Shown here piece by piece: positions 1 to 9,855 of a stretch of DNA of 64,000 nucleotides (within the stretch, counting starts at the first letter, position 1; every line of letters begins with the position of its first letter). The notes under the pieces are model-generated. The model did not search any database and was not told the DNA's origin. It saw only the letters and a program-made list of their open reading frames with translations. Source of the DNA: Lentimonas sp002292345 (lineage in GTDB: Bacteria; Verrucomicrobiota; Verrucomicrobiia; Opitutales; Coraliomargaritaceae); the NCBI GenBank assembly GCA_964187655.1, contig CAXLMP010000007.1:44164-108163 (forward strand). The letters are read 5' to 3'. A program made the translations under genes and the position numbers.

Positions 1-138
1 CGGTGTTTGGATTATAACTCTAGATTCACGTAATGGTTGCCACTGGCAACGCCTGAATAGCTACCCACTTCTCCAAAGCCTTACCCTTTACTTTGACTCG
101 CAGAAAAAGAACGCCATACTATTTCAAAAATCTGACTC

Positions 139-1116
139 GTGAGTATTAAGGCAATCATCTGGGGCTCTTGTGGCTCTCTCCCCTCTCCCGCATCCTCGGC
201 CAATATCCGAGATAAGGTAAAAGCTGCTCTGTGGGCAGCCCGCGACCAGAAATTCACTTCTGAAACAGAGATCGATACCTTTCTCAACACCCTGCCGCAT
301 CATATGCGGGGCACATTCAAGGCCAATACTTCTTGCGTGCAAATCGAAGCCGGCAACGAAGACGTCATCCTATGCGATGCAGGTACCGGCATCCGTGATT
401 ACGCCCTTTCACTACCAGCAGATACACCACTCAAGACCTACCATATATTTATCTCCCACCTGCATTGGGATCATATTCAAGGCTTTCCCTTTTTTACTCC
501 AGCCTACATCCCAGGTAATCGAATCATCTTCCACGGTTTTCACGCTGCAATCGAGGAGACGATCCGGGCGCAAATGACGAGCCCGTGTTTCCCCGTACCA
601 TATGAAACGATGCAAGCAGACATTGAGTTCGATATCCGGGCACCTAGTGACTCGTTTCAGGTAGATGACGTCGCCATCACCACCATTAAACAACAACACC
701 CGGGCGACTCTTGGGGCTACCGCTTCGAGCAACACGACAAATCCGTAATCTATTCGTCCGACTCCGAGCATGGCCCAGAGGCTAAAGAGCCCAACTATCC
801 ATTCATCGACTTCTTTCGCAATGCCGACGTACTCATTTTCGACGGTCAATATACATTCCTAGAAGCCACCACAGCCAAGCGCAACTGGGGTCACTCCAAC
901 CATATCACCGCCGTCGAACTGGCTGCGCGTGCAAGAGTCAAGCAGTTGGTAATTTTTCACCACGAGCCTGCCCATACCGATCGCGATATCGAAGAGATAC
1001 ACGAAGGCACCCTTCAATATCGCCGAAGCTATAATCAAAAATTCAACCTGACTGATCAGGATTTTTTCCCAAATCACATCGCCATTGCTTACGATGGCTT
1101 AGTGATCGAGGCTTAA
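139..1116 (+). CDS. MBL-fold metallo-hydrolase
   Basis: Cytosolic metallo-beta-lactamase-fold hydrolase of 325 residues. The metal-binding motif HLHWDH lies near residue 106. Further metal ligands are probably in YSSDSEHG (about residue 208), GHSNH (about 253) and FHHEP (about 275). These fit the branch of MBL enzymes that hydrolyse cyclic phosphodiesters or RNA-like phosphodiesters; the substrate cannot be read from sequence. The start is a GTG with no Shine-Dalgarno sequence; it fits because an N-terminal WGSCGS-type strand follows at once. The next gene starts 46 bp after the stop, in the same direction, so the two may be co-transcribed. Confidence 0.85.
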   Translation: MSIKAIIWGSCGSLPSPASSANIRDKVKAALWAARDQKFTSETEIDTFLNTLPHHMRGTFKANTSCVQIEAGNEDVILCDAGTGIRDYALSLPADTPLKTYHIFISHLHWDHIQGFPFFTPAYIPGNRIIFHGFHAAIEETIRAQMTSPCFPVPYETMQADIEFDIRAPSDSFQVDDVAITTIKQQHPGDSWGYRFEQHDKSVIYSSDSEHGPEAKEPNYPFIDFFRNADVLIFDGQYTFLEATTAKRNWGHSNHITAVELAARARVKQLVIFHHEPAHTDRDIEEIHEGTLQYRRSYNQKFNLTDQDFFPNHIAIAYDGLVIEA

Positions 1117-1162
1117 TGTGCAGTCACTTCGCGCTCTAGTTTCAACGGACTCCGAATATAAC

Positions 1163-1774
1163 ATGTCTGAAAATATTACTCCTAAAAAACCTGAGCCACG
1201 CAAGATATCTAAAGCCGAAATAAACGAGCTACCTCTCATCAATTGGCAAGGACGTATCGAGATTCTCAATACCATAGAAGAAATGGTCGCAGCCGTCGAA
1301 AAGCTGAAACACGAATCAGTCCTCGGCTTCGATACCGAGACTCGCCCCACTTTTAAAAAAGGCGATTACTATCCACCCTCACTCATCCAGCTCGGTACGC
1401 CTGACTGCGTCTATTTATTTCGTATTTGCGTGACAAAAACCCTAGCCCCACTCCTGCCGATCTTAGAGTCGGAATCGATCCTCAAGACTGGCGTCGCAAT
1501 CAAAGACGATGTCAAAGAATTGCGTGCGATGGAAGACTTCCAAGCTGGAGGTTTTGTCGAGATTGCCGACATAACACTAAAACTTGGCTATGAAAATCGT
1601 GGTCTCCGCGCCCTTGCTGGCCTTCTTATGCAAGGCCGCATTAGTAAGGCTGCTCAAGTCTCAAACTGGGCACGACCCGAGCTAGATCTAAAGCAGGTCC
1701 GCTACGCCGCCACCGACGCATGGATTAGCCGCGAGCTCTACGTTCGAGCGATCGCTGAACGCGACGCAGAATAA
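1163..1774 (+). CDS. RNase D-like 3'-5' exonuclease (DEDDy)
   Basis: About 203 residues making up a lone 3'-5' exonuclease domain, without the HRDC domains of full-length RNase D. The DEDDy motifs are visible: Exo I FDTET near residue 57, Exo II around TGVAIKDDVKEL (about 110-121), and Exo III YAATDAW (about 181-187) with the Tyr and Asp of the Yx3D signature. It probably removes 3' nucleotides from RNA or DNA using two metal ions. The frame is open upstream to a GTG at 1118, but the ATG at 1163 is preferred because conserved sequence begins after it. It follows the MBL hydrolase, so a nucleic-acid processing pair is possible but unproven. Confidence 0.85.
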   Translation: MSENITPKKPEPRKISKAEINELPLINWQGRIEILNTIEEMVAAVEKLKHESVLGFDTETRPTFKKGDYYPPSLIQLGTPDCVYLFRICVTKTLAPLLPILESESILKTGVAIKDDVKELRAMEDFQAGGFVEIADITLKLGYENRGLRALAGLLMQGRISKAAQVSNWARPELDLKQVRYAATDAWISRELYVRAIAERDAE

Positions 1775-1980
1775 GACGGTTGAAATAAATCATGCTTTGC
1801 AATTTTTGGCAAAATACAGACGAAATTCTGACTAAAAAAAGAGGTAATTCCATCACCCGCAAAGCACGGATTCTGCGATCTGACGAGCCTCTTCAAGCTT
1901 AATCGGAATCGACTAAAATATAGAGGCATGCCCTTCTTTGTGTTCGCGCGTATGACAAATTATGCGCGGGTCATTTAACT

Positions 1981-2027
1981 ACAAAAAACGGGCATCCAGG
2001 TGAGCTTTAACGCTCAGCGAATACCCG
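1981..2027 (-). terminator. Rho-independent terminator of the RG-rich protein gene
   Basis: On the minus strand an outer stem (CGGGTAT pairing with ATGCCCG, one mismatch) encloses an inner TGAGC/GCTCA hairpin, followed by a run of six T. It lies 17 bp past the stop codon at 2044. Confidence 0.8.
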
Positions 2028-2043
2028 CAAATTTTAAGAGTGA

Positions 2044-4002
2044 CTACTGCGTCTTTGACTCGGTTTCGTCAGTTGTCTCTATTGTAGAAGCTTCGACTTC
2101 GGCAACTCCGAGTTTTTCTTCAATAACTTCAGCAACAGCTTTAGCTACTGGATCAACAACTTTTACTGCCTCATCTACAATTGTTTCAGGTGCGGCTGGA
2201 GTTTCCTCAGCTGCCACTTCGATCTTTATCTCAGCGTCCGCTACTCCGGGTTTTGGCTCGGCGCTTACTTCAGTTTCGACAACGACTTCTGGAGCAGCTG
2301 CTAATTCAGCGCTCGGCTCTGGTTCGACAGTTTTGACTTGATCATCTTTCGGAGCAGGCTGTTTCACTACTTTTGGCTTTGCTTCTGCCATCGGCGGTGC
2401 TGCAAACAGACGACCATCTCCGTATTCGGTAACGTAACCTTCGACGATCAACCAACGCAAATCACGCATGAGCTGATTTAGGCTTTTCTGTTCGTCTTCG
2501 CTAAGTTCGATCTTTGCCATTGCATCAGTCGAGGCAGCCGCATCTGGCGCAGGCGCAGGTGCCTCCACGACTGGCGTGACTGGCGCTTCAGCACCGTCTT
2601 GGTCGACTGCAGCCGCAGCAAGTTTGGTAGCCTCAACAGCCGCGGCGGCAGCAGCAATTTCAGCCTCGGTCATTTCGAGTTTGGCGGGTTGCTGTTTCTC
2701 CGTATCAATATCGATGTACAGTTTAGGCAACTTAGAGGCAGGTGTGTTTGGATGCTTCTCGACAAATTCGATCAACCCTTGAATAGAAGGCGTGAAGACT
2801 GTCTTGCTGTCGCGGAATTTACGTTTCACCGCACAGACAAAAGAGACCCCTTTTGAGCCTTTTTTATAGACGGCAAACTTATGACGACGCAGGCGCCCGC
2901 GAATGTTATTCGCTGAATCAAGCGGGAAATGACGCTGCTGCTCAACATATGTTTCGACCGAACGACGAATGTCCCCCTTTGGCAGGCGCTCAATATCGCG
3001 GCCTGCAAATCGAATCGTCTCACCAGAGCTAACGATCTTGTCTTTACGGTGCTGCAACAGAAAGAAACGCACTGATTCAAGCGTATCAAGTGCCTCAGGC
3101 TCACCTTCTTGGCGTTCTTTAAGAATATAACGTGCACCTTTTTTCATCGATTCCACCCATGCATCAATTGACTCCTGCTCTTTCACTGCCTCAACCTTCG
3201 AAACAAAACGATCGAATGACATACCGGTAATTTTCGCCGCGTAGTGACGCTTCAACGTCTCTTGATAAAGGTGATAATTCGGCGGTCCGAGTAAGTCACC
3301 CGTTACGGAGCAGCGATTAACCATCTGAAAATTTCCCTTCGGCGCCTCAATTTCGATCTCTTCCATATCAAAGAATAGGTCGAGATGGTTGCTCAATACA
3401 TGATTGATCGCAGCTTCCTCGGTCTCAAAAGGTAAATGCCCAGGGACGGAGAAGAACAGCGGTGCAGGCTTCTCTCCAGCTTTTGCTTTGTTTTCAACCA
3501 CCACGACGAAGCGCTCTGGTTTCTCAAGTAAGAGATTCGCAATCTCGAAAAGTTGATAGGTACGGACAGTTGCACGTAGACGCTTGACCAATGCCTCAAA
3601 GGCTTCGTCTTGCGGATAAATGTCAACCTTCACGGTCGGATTAAATACCGCATGCTCTGGACGACCTCCACCGCGCCGATCATCTCGACGGCTACCTTCA
3701 CCGCCACCTCGTGAGCGACCTTCACCCTGCGGGCGACCTGGGCCGCCGCCTTGAGGACGACCTCCAGCACTCGGTCCGCTCGGACGTGCGCCGCCACTGG
3801 GGCCGCGACGATCGCGCGAACCACCACCTCCAGAACGCTTACCCTTGCCGCGCGAATCTCCACGAGAGTCAAACTGCTTCAAAGATGGGCGCTTCGCGTT
3901 CTCGTCTGCCCATGATGGACCGAAATCGAGACCGGAAAGTGTATTAAGATCGAGTGCTTTTTTAGAGGACTCTTGAGGTTTATCTGCTGGTTTTTCAGCC
4001 AT
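2044..4002 (-). CDS. Conserved protein with RG-rich N-terminus and acidic Ala/Pro/Glu-rich C-terminus
   Basis: A 652-residue protein of unknown function. Three parts are visible. Residues about 1-125 are disordered and basic, with many RG/RGG and GGR repeats typical of RNA-binding or condensate-forming tails. Residues about 128-435 look globular, with mixed helix and strand, conserved-looking aromatics, and short Cys motifs such as RCSVTGD. Residues about 440-652 are low-complexity and acidic, but around 525-555 they enclose a compact segment (RDLRWLIVEGYVTEYGDG) that resembles the end of a winged helix. There is no signal peptide or membrane segment. It is transcribed alone, with its own terminator. 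Role in RNA or translation control is inferred from composition only. Confidence 0.75.
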   Translation of the reverse strand: MAEKPADKPQESSKKALDLNTLSGLDFGPSWADENAKRPSLKQFDSRGDSRGKGKRSGGGGSRDRRGPSGGARPSGPSAGGRPQGGGPGRPQGEGRSRGGGEGSRRDDRRGGGRPEHAVFNPTVKVDIYPQDEAFEALVKRLRATVRTYQLFEIANLLLEKPERFVVVVENKAKAGEKPAPLFFSVPGHLPFETEEAAINHVLSNHLDLFFDMEEIEIEAPKGNFQMVNRCSVTGDLLGPPNYHLYQETLKRHYAAKITGMSFDRFVSKVEAVKEQESIDAWVESMKKGARYILKERQEGEPEALDTLESVRFFLLQHRKDKIVSSGETIRFAGRDIERLPKGDIRRSVETYVEQQRHFPLDSANNIRGRLRRHKFAVYKKGSKGVSFVCAVKRKFRDSKTVFTPSIQGLIEFVEKHPNTPASKLPKLYIDIDTEKQQPAKLEMTEAEIAAAAAAVEATKLAAAAVDQDGAEAPVTPVVEAPAPAPDAAASTDAMAKIELSEDEQKSLNQLMRDLRWLIVEGYVTEYGDGRLFAAPPMAEAKPKVVKQPAPKDDQVKTVEPEPSAELAAAPEVVVETEVSAEPKPGVADAEIKIEVAAEETPAAPETIVDEAVKVVDPVAKAVAEVIEEKLGVAEVEASTIETTDETESKTQ

Positions 4003-4094
4003 AGCGTTATTTATGAAACGAGCCGAAAAAAACGGCCGCGTGAATCTAGTTAGTGAAGTAAGCTATTGTGGTAAGGGAAAGAGTATCAACATTC

Positions 4095-4116
4095 AAGCCT
4101 GCGAGCAGGCTTTTTT
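4095..4116 (+). terminator. Orphan plus-strand intrinsic terminator
   Basis: AAGCCTG-CGAG-CAGGCTT followed by a run of T on the plus strand. No plus-strand gene ends here: the nearest upstream gene is on the minus strand and starts at 4002. It may end a short untranslated or antisense RNA, or insulate tRNA-Leu from upstream transcription. Confidence 0.55.
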
Positions 4117-4208
4117 GAACTAATTTCTTTTTTTTTAATAATTTGATTGATCTCTTAAAAATCTAACCTATCACCTTCCAACTTCACCGCGTGCAAGCGC
4201 AGTAATTC

Positions 4209-4293
4209 GGTCGAATGGTGGAATTGGCAGACACGCGAGTTTAAGGGACTCGTGCCTTCGGGCGTGGGGGTTCAAGTCCCCCTTCGACCACCA
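4209..4293 (+). tRNA. tRNA-Leu (anticodon AAG)
   Basis: Class II tRNA with CCA encoded. The acceptor stem is GGTCGAA/TTCGACC, the D-arm is GTGGAATTGGCAGACAC, and there is a long variable arm containing GCCTTCGGGC. The T-arm GGGGGTTCAAGTCCCCC is perfect. The anticodon stem CGAGT/ACTCG (five perfect pairs) encloses loop TTAAGGG, which puts AAG at 34-36 (4243-4245). Aligned by eye with E. coli tRNA-Leu(GAG), the register is the same and G34 is replaced by A. A UAA reading would break three stem pairs. A34 would need deamination to inosine to read CUC well. Confidence 0.93.
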
Positions 4294-4302
4294 CTTTTAA
4301 AG

Positions 4303-4326
4303 CCGAGCTTAAACGCTCGGTTTTTT
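4303..4326 (+). terminator. tRNA-Leu terminator, proximal copy
   Basis: CCGAGC-TTAAAC-GCTCGG followed by six T, ten bases after the CCA of tRNA-Leu. It is part of the duplicated segment described separately. Confidence 0.85.
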
Positions 4327-4446
4327 ATAGGTATTGCTGCGGTTCAACTATGGGACTTTCACCTACGCTGGTCCGGCCCGCTTCGCGACCGGTTTTGTCG
4401 GCCTTCGGCCTCGGAACAAGTCCCCCTTCGACCACCACTTTTAAAG

Positions 4447-4471
4447 CCGAGCTTAAACGCTCGGTTTTTTT
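4447..4471 (+). terminator. tRNA-Leu terminator, duplicated distal copy
   Basis: Second copy of the CCGAGC/GCTCGG hairpin, here followed by seven T. It would catch read-through past the first copy. Confidence 0.75.
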
Positions 4472-4560
4472 ATACGTATTGCTGCGGTTCAACTATGGGA
4501 CTTTCACTTTGCCAAATCCAGTCTTGTCGTGCGTTCGCACTCAGAACAATTTCAACTCGT

Positions 4561-4968
4561 ATGTCTAAACCTAAAAAATGGACCGCAGTGGATTTTGAAG
4601 TCAAAGCCTCCAGCGTCGAAGGCGCTGGGCAAGGCTTATTCACAAAGGTGCGCCTCGAAGCAGAAGACACCATCGGCTACTATACCGGCGAAGTCATCAG
4701 TTCAGAGGAATTCTATCATCCCGACCGCCCCTTCTCTGCCTATGTATTATGGGTGTGCCACTCTCACATCATCGTTGGTGAAGGACCGAAAGCTAACTAT
4801 ACCCGCTTTATCAATCATAGTGATCAGCCGAATGCCTCCCTTACAGTTTCGTCTAGATGGAAGAGCGCTCGCTTCGAAGCGCTCCGCACGATTGAGCCTG
4901 GCGAAGAGATTTTCTTCGACTATGGCGACGATTATTGGGAAAAGGAAGAGTTGCTGACTGAAGATTGA
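4561..4968 (+). CDS. SET domain-containing protein
   Basis: A compact 135-residue SET-domain protein, the fold used by protein lysine methyltransferases with S-adenosylmethionine. Visible motifs are GAGQGLF near residue 22, YTRFINHSDQPNA (the NHS SAM/active-site signature) near 81-93, and EPGEEIFFDYGDDY near 113-126 with the conserved Tyr. Nothing else is attached, so its substrate is unknown. The frame is open upstream through the tRNA-Leu 3' end, but that part is tRNA and repeat sequence; the ATG at 4561, where SET homology begins, is the sensible start. The stop falls 74 bp before the GspE-type ATPase gene. Confidence 0.85.
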   Translation: MSKPKKWTAVDFEVKASSVEGAGQGLFTKVRLEAEDTIGYYTGEVISSEEFYHPDRPFSAYVLWVCHSHIIVGEGPKANYTRFINHSDQPNASLTVSSRWKSARFEALRTIEPGEEIFFDYGDDYWEKEELLTED

Positions 4969-5042
4969 GTCTCGATACTGTTGGTAACTTTCCCTGCTAT
5001 AGATCGATACATCTCCCTTTGACTTTTAATATTTCCCAAAAA

Positions 5043-6743
<1,701 letters not shown>

Positions 6744-6910
6744 CCCGACCGAAAGTGGCGCAACGAACACGTTCACGGATTGAATTTAAAAAAGTCGTCG
6801 GCTCAGATTGGACTCCATGAGAACTCAGGGCACATCACCTCTGATATATTTGCTAGATTCGAAGATATATTGAACTCTCATCGTTTCCCATATTCTGCCA
6901 TAAACACGTC

Positions 6911-7672
6911 ATGAAAACCAAACTCCTATTTAGAGTCGCTCTCGGAGCCTGCCTCTCGTCACTCTACCTGAATGCACAAACCAACTTAGAATCGACACGC
7001 AACGTGCTCGATCAATGGGTGCAGACCAAGCAAATTATTTCTAAGGAAAAAAGTGACTGGCGCCTGGAGCAATCCATCCTATCTGATACTCAGAAGCTGC
7101 TCAGCAGTGAGCTGAATCGCCTAGAAACAGCACTCGAAGACCTCAAAAGCTCTGCCACTGCCGCGGACGAAGACCGCAGTAAGTTGACTGCGCAAAAGGA
7201 AGCGTTCACGGAAGCCTCTGCAGTGGTCGAAGGCAGTATTCAAAAACTCGAAGTGCAGATGAAGCGCGTCGTTAAGACCCTACCCAGCCCACTGGTAGAA
7301 AAAATCAAGCCACTGATCCGACGCCTACCAAAAGATTCAGCTAACACAAAGCTCTCCCTCGGTGAGCGCGTACAAAACATCGTCGGCATTCTAAGCCAAG
7401 CCGACAAGTTTAACGCCACCATTACACAGACCAGTGAATCTCGAGAACTGAACAGTGGCAAAATCGTCGAAGTACGCACTCTCTACTGGGGTTTGGCAAT
7501 GGCCTACTACGTCGATGCGTCTGGTGCATACGCTGGCATCGGCCATCCTGGAGAAGACGGCTGGGAATGGCCACAAATCGAAGGTGCCGGACCACACATT
7601 AAACAACTCTTGGCTGTCTATGAAGGCAGTGAAGAAATTCAGTTCGTCGCAGTCCCCGCACGCATCAATTAA
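6911..7672 (+). CDS. DUF3450-family periplasmic coiled-coil protein
   Basis: A 253-residue exported protein. Residues 1-22 form a signal peptide ending LNA-Q. Residues about 25-120 are a long coiled coil, and a small C-terminal domain contains the YWGLAMAYYVDASGAYAG segment typical of DUF3450. Family members are usually the first gene of an ExbB/ExbD energy-transduction cluster, as here: the next gene starts 20 bp downstream. It probably works in the periplasm with the long ExbB-like protein, whose own N-terminal half is also a periplasmic coiled coil. The precise function is unknown. Confidence 0.8.
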   Translation: MKTKLLFRVALGACLSSLYLNAQTNLESTRNVLDQWVQTKQIISKEKSDWRLEQSILSDTQKLLSSELNRLETALEDLKSSATAADEDRSKLTAQKEAFTEASAVVEGSIQKLEVQMKRVVKTLPSPLVEKIKPLIRRLPKDSANTKLSLGERVQNIVGILSQADKFNATITQTSESRELNSGKIVEVRTLYWGLAMAYYVDASGAYAGIGHPGEDGWEWPQIEGAGPHIKQLLAVYEGSEEIQFVAVPARIN

Positions 7673-7692
7673 AGCCTTTTATCAGCGCACAC

Positions 7693-9096
7693 ATGCAAGC
7701 CATACCTAAAATGCTCCTCGCTCTCGCACTGATTACGCTCGTCTGGCCATGTAGCGCACATGCTAAGACGTTTGACGCCGCCAGCAACCAAGCCGACGCC
7801 GACCTAACAGCCTCTCTCAACGAACTCTCCGAAGTGCGCGATGCCATCGCCACCGAAAAAATTCCACTTATCAGCGATGTCTCGAGCCTCGAAGACGACG
7901 TCCGCCAAAAGAGCGATGAGCTCAATCGTCTGCGGCATCTACGTGACAACAGCGACCTCGGCCTCAATCGTCTGCGCGAGCAAGTCGAAGCGATCCAATC
8001 GCAAAACGAATACACTGGCAGCCTACTAGACGAATTCGTACGCTCCTTCGAGACACGTGTCGACTACAGCGAGACGCAACTCTACTCAGCAACCGCCGAA
8101 GAAGCACGCCTCGCACTGGACGACTCAGACATGTCGAACAGCGAGCGTTTCGAAAAACAAATCGATGTCATTGGTGTCGCCTTGAATCGCCTCGAGCAAC
8201 TCGTCGGCGGCTACACCTTTGAGGGCCGCGCGCTCACACCCACTGGTGAAGTCGAAGTAGGCACTTTTGCCGTATTTGGACCGACAGTCTATTTTGCGTC
8301 AAAGCAATCTGAGCTCACAGGCGTCACTTTCAATAAGCTCAACGCTGCAGAAGCCGCCATCGCAGTGCCAGGCAATTTCTCCATCGGTATTCGTCAACTC
8401 ATAGAGAGCGGCTCTGGACAAATCCCCGCCGATGCAACTCTCGGGAAAGCACTCAAGATTCAAGCAAGCAACGATAGCATTGCAGAGCACTTAGCCAAAG
8501 GCGGCAGTGTCGGTGTCGCCATCATTGCCCTAGGCGCCGTCTGCTTACTGCTTGGCATTCTCAAGTTCTTCGAAGTCACCAGCTTCAAAACACCTCAGCC
8601 AGAAGACGTGCAATACGTGCTCAGCCACCTCGCCAACGGCGATCTGGCCGACGCAAAGACCGCCGCTTCAACCATTCCCGGAGCTGGCGGAGCACTCCTC
8701 ACTGTCGGCGTCGAATATGCCGACGAGAAGCGTGGCACGCTAGAAGAGATTCTGTACGAAAAAATTCTCGCCGTGCGCCCGAAGCTCGAACGCTTTCTGC
8801 CCTTCATCGCGCTGACCGCTGCCGCCGCACCACTACTCGGACTTCTCGGTACCGTCACGGGTATGATTAAGACCTTCAACCTGATCACTATTTTCGGCAC
8901 CAGCAATGCGAAGAGCCTCTCGTCCGGGATCTCCGAAGCACTCGTCACGACAGAGCTCGGCCTAATTGTCGCTATCCCCGCACTCATTATGCACGGACTA
9001 CTCGCACGCATGGCTCGCCAAAAGATCGGTGATATGGAGCAGACCGCAGTCGGCTTCATCAATGGGGTCGTCGCCACTCGCCACAATAAGGACTAA
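7693..9096 (+). CDS. Long MotA/TolQ/ExbB-family proton channel with periplasmic coiled coil
   Basis: 467 residues. A signal peptide (about 1-24, ending AHA-K) leads into a coiled coil (about 35-130) and a periplasmic region to about 270. Three membrane helices follow: about 272-295 (GVAIIALGAVCLLLGILKF), about 365-390 (the AAAAPLLGLLGTVTGM signature of the ExbB/TolQ channel) and about 415-440. It would use the proton-motive force with ExbD to do mechanical work on envelope partners. It is the second gene of a tightly packed cluster, with 20 bp before and 3-18 bp after. Confidence 0.88.
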   Translation: MQAIPKMLLALALITLVWPCSAHAKTFDAASNQADADLTASLNELSEVRDAIATEKIPLISDVSSLEDDVRQKSDELNRLRHLRDNSDLGLNRLREQVEAIQSQNEYTGSLLDEFVRSFETRVDYSETQLYSATAEEARLALDDSDMSNSERFEKQIDVIGVALNRLEQLVGGYTFEGRALTPTGEVEVGTFAVFGPTVYFASKQSELTGVTFNKLNAAEAAIAVPGNFSIGIRQLIESGSGQIPADATLGKALKIQASNDSIAEHLAKGGSVGVAIIALGAVCLLLGILKFFEVTSFKTPQPEDVQYVLSHLANGDLADAKTAASTIPGAGGALLTVGVEYADEKRGTLEEILYEKILAVRPKLERFLPFIALTAAAAPLLGLLGTVTGMIKTFNLITIFGTSNAKSLSSGISEALVTTELGLIVAIPALIMHGLLARMARQKIGDMEQTAVGFINGVVATRHNKD

Positions 9097-9114
9097 AGTT
9101 TGCAGCCGTTTTCA

Positions 9115-9699
9115 ATGTTCGAAAAAATCACAGGTATTTGGTTAAGCGGCGGATGGGTAATGATCCCACTCGCACTGCTCGCCGTGCTCATTTACTCTAC
9201 CGCCATTCAGCTATTACTCTTCCTGCGTAAAGGTAATATCCAGTTGGGACACGAGAGCGAATGGACCAGCTGGATCTACAATCCCTCGCAAGCCCAAGGG
9301 CGCGCCGGCGAAATCATTCGCTACACCCAGGAAAACATCTCCGAGTCCAAACACGTGCGTAGCCGCTTCGAAGAAGTGCGCCAATGCATGCTGCACACCA
9401 TCGAGCGCCGAATGAAATTTCTAAATACGCTAGTCGCAGCGGCCCCCCTCATGGGTCTACTCGGCACCGTCATCGGCATGCTCGGGACCTTCGCAGCGAT
9501 CTCCAGCGGCGGTGGCTCCGAAACCGCAAACATGGTCGCCGCCGGTATATCCAAAGCACTCATCACCACCCAAACCGGTCTTTTTATCGCGCTACCGGGC
9601 ATCTTCCTCGTCCTCATCATACGCCGCCGCAAGCACGCAGTCGAAGCCGCCCTCGCCCGTATCGAAGCCCTCAGCCTCACCAAACTGAAACTCGACTGA
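9115..9699 (+). CDS. exbB: MotA/TolQ/ExbB proton channel family protein
   Basis: Inner-membrane channel subunit of about 194 residues with three membrane helices (near 12-35, about 105-130 and about 145-170) and the motif AAAPLMGLLGTVIGMLGTF. It is a second, short ExbB beside the long paralog, the usual pairing in DUF3450 clusters. The ATG at 9115 is chosen because MFEKITGIW starts like other ExbB proteins. A TTG at 9100 is the alternative: AAGGA lies 7 bases before it, one of few good Shine-Dalgarno matches here. The partner ExbD gene follows after 156 bp of repeats. Confidence 0.88.
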   Translation: MFEKITGIWLSGGWVMIPLALLAVLIYSTAIQLLLFLRKGNIQLGHESEWTSWIYNPSQAQGRAGEIIRYTQENISESKHVRSRFEEVRQCMLHTIERRMKFLNTLVAAAPLMGLLGTVIGMLGTFAAISSGGGSETANMVAAGISKALITTQTGLFIALPGIFLVLIIRRRKHAVEAALARIEALSLTKLKLD

Positions 9700-9736
9700 T
9701 CGTTAGAAATTTTAAAACGCAGAAAAACGGAAACTA

Positions 9737-9853
9737 TAATCCTAATCTACGAAATGATTAAGATTAAGAATCCCAAACTTTTCCACCTTCCTACTCTTAG
9801 ACAGTCCCACTTTTAAACCTTCCCTCACTCTCACTCCCCTCACTCTCACTATA
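9737..9853. repeat. Degenerate TAATC-palindrome plus CTCACT-rich repeat
   Basis: 9737-9770 is an imperfect inverted repeat of the AATCCTAATC/GATTAAGATT kind, followed by a pyrimidine-rich CCCTCACTCTCAC repeat (about 9804-9850) that runs to the exbD start. Both parts resemble repeats found elsewhere in the window at 14301, 27811 and 20330. Confidence 0.6.
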
Positions 9854-9855
9854 TC

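Larger units (their letters stand above)
4273..4507 (+). repeat. Tandem duplication of the tRNA-Leu 3' end, terminator and flank
   Basis: 4273-4362 and 4417-4507 are near-identical direct copies (90 and 91 bp). Each holds the T-arm 3' half, acceptor strand, CCA, terminator hairpin and a tail ending GGACTTTCAC. Similarity resumes beyond the identical block: 4394-4419 and about 4526-4551 both read TTGTCG, a small TTC-loop hairpin, then GAACAA. The stems differ by paired changes (GCC/GGC against TGC/GCA). The tail GGGACTTTCACC is nearly the reverse complement of the T-arm GGTTCAAGTCCC. The second copy ends just before the SET-domain gene. Confidence 0.9.

Noticed and set aside
1..138. Gene or tRNA fragment at the left edge
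   Set aside because: Only a small GTTGCC-ACT-GGCAAC hairpin is seen at 36-50; nothing supports a gene.
4013..4123. A 36-codon frame starting MKRAEKNGR between the RG-rich protein gene and tRNA-Leu
   Set aside because: It runs through the terminator hairpin, has no ribosome-binding site and no recognisable content; more likely chance.
4252..4560. N-terminal extension of the SET-domain frame
   Set aside because: It translates the tRNA-Leu 3' half and its duplicated terminator; the SET homology starts only after the ATG at 4561.
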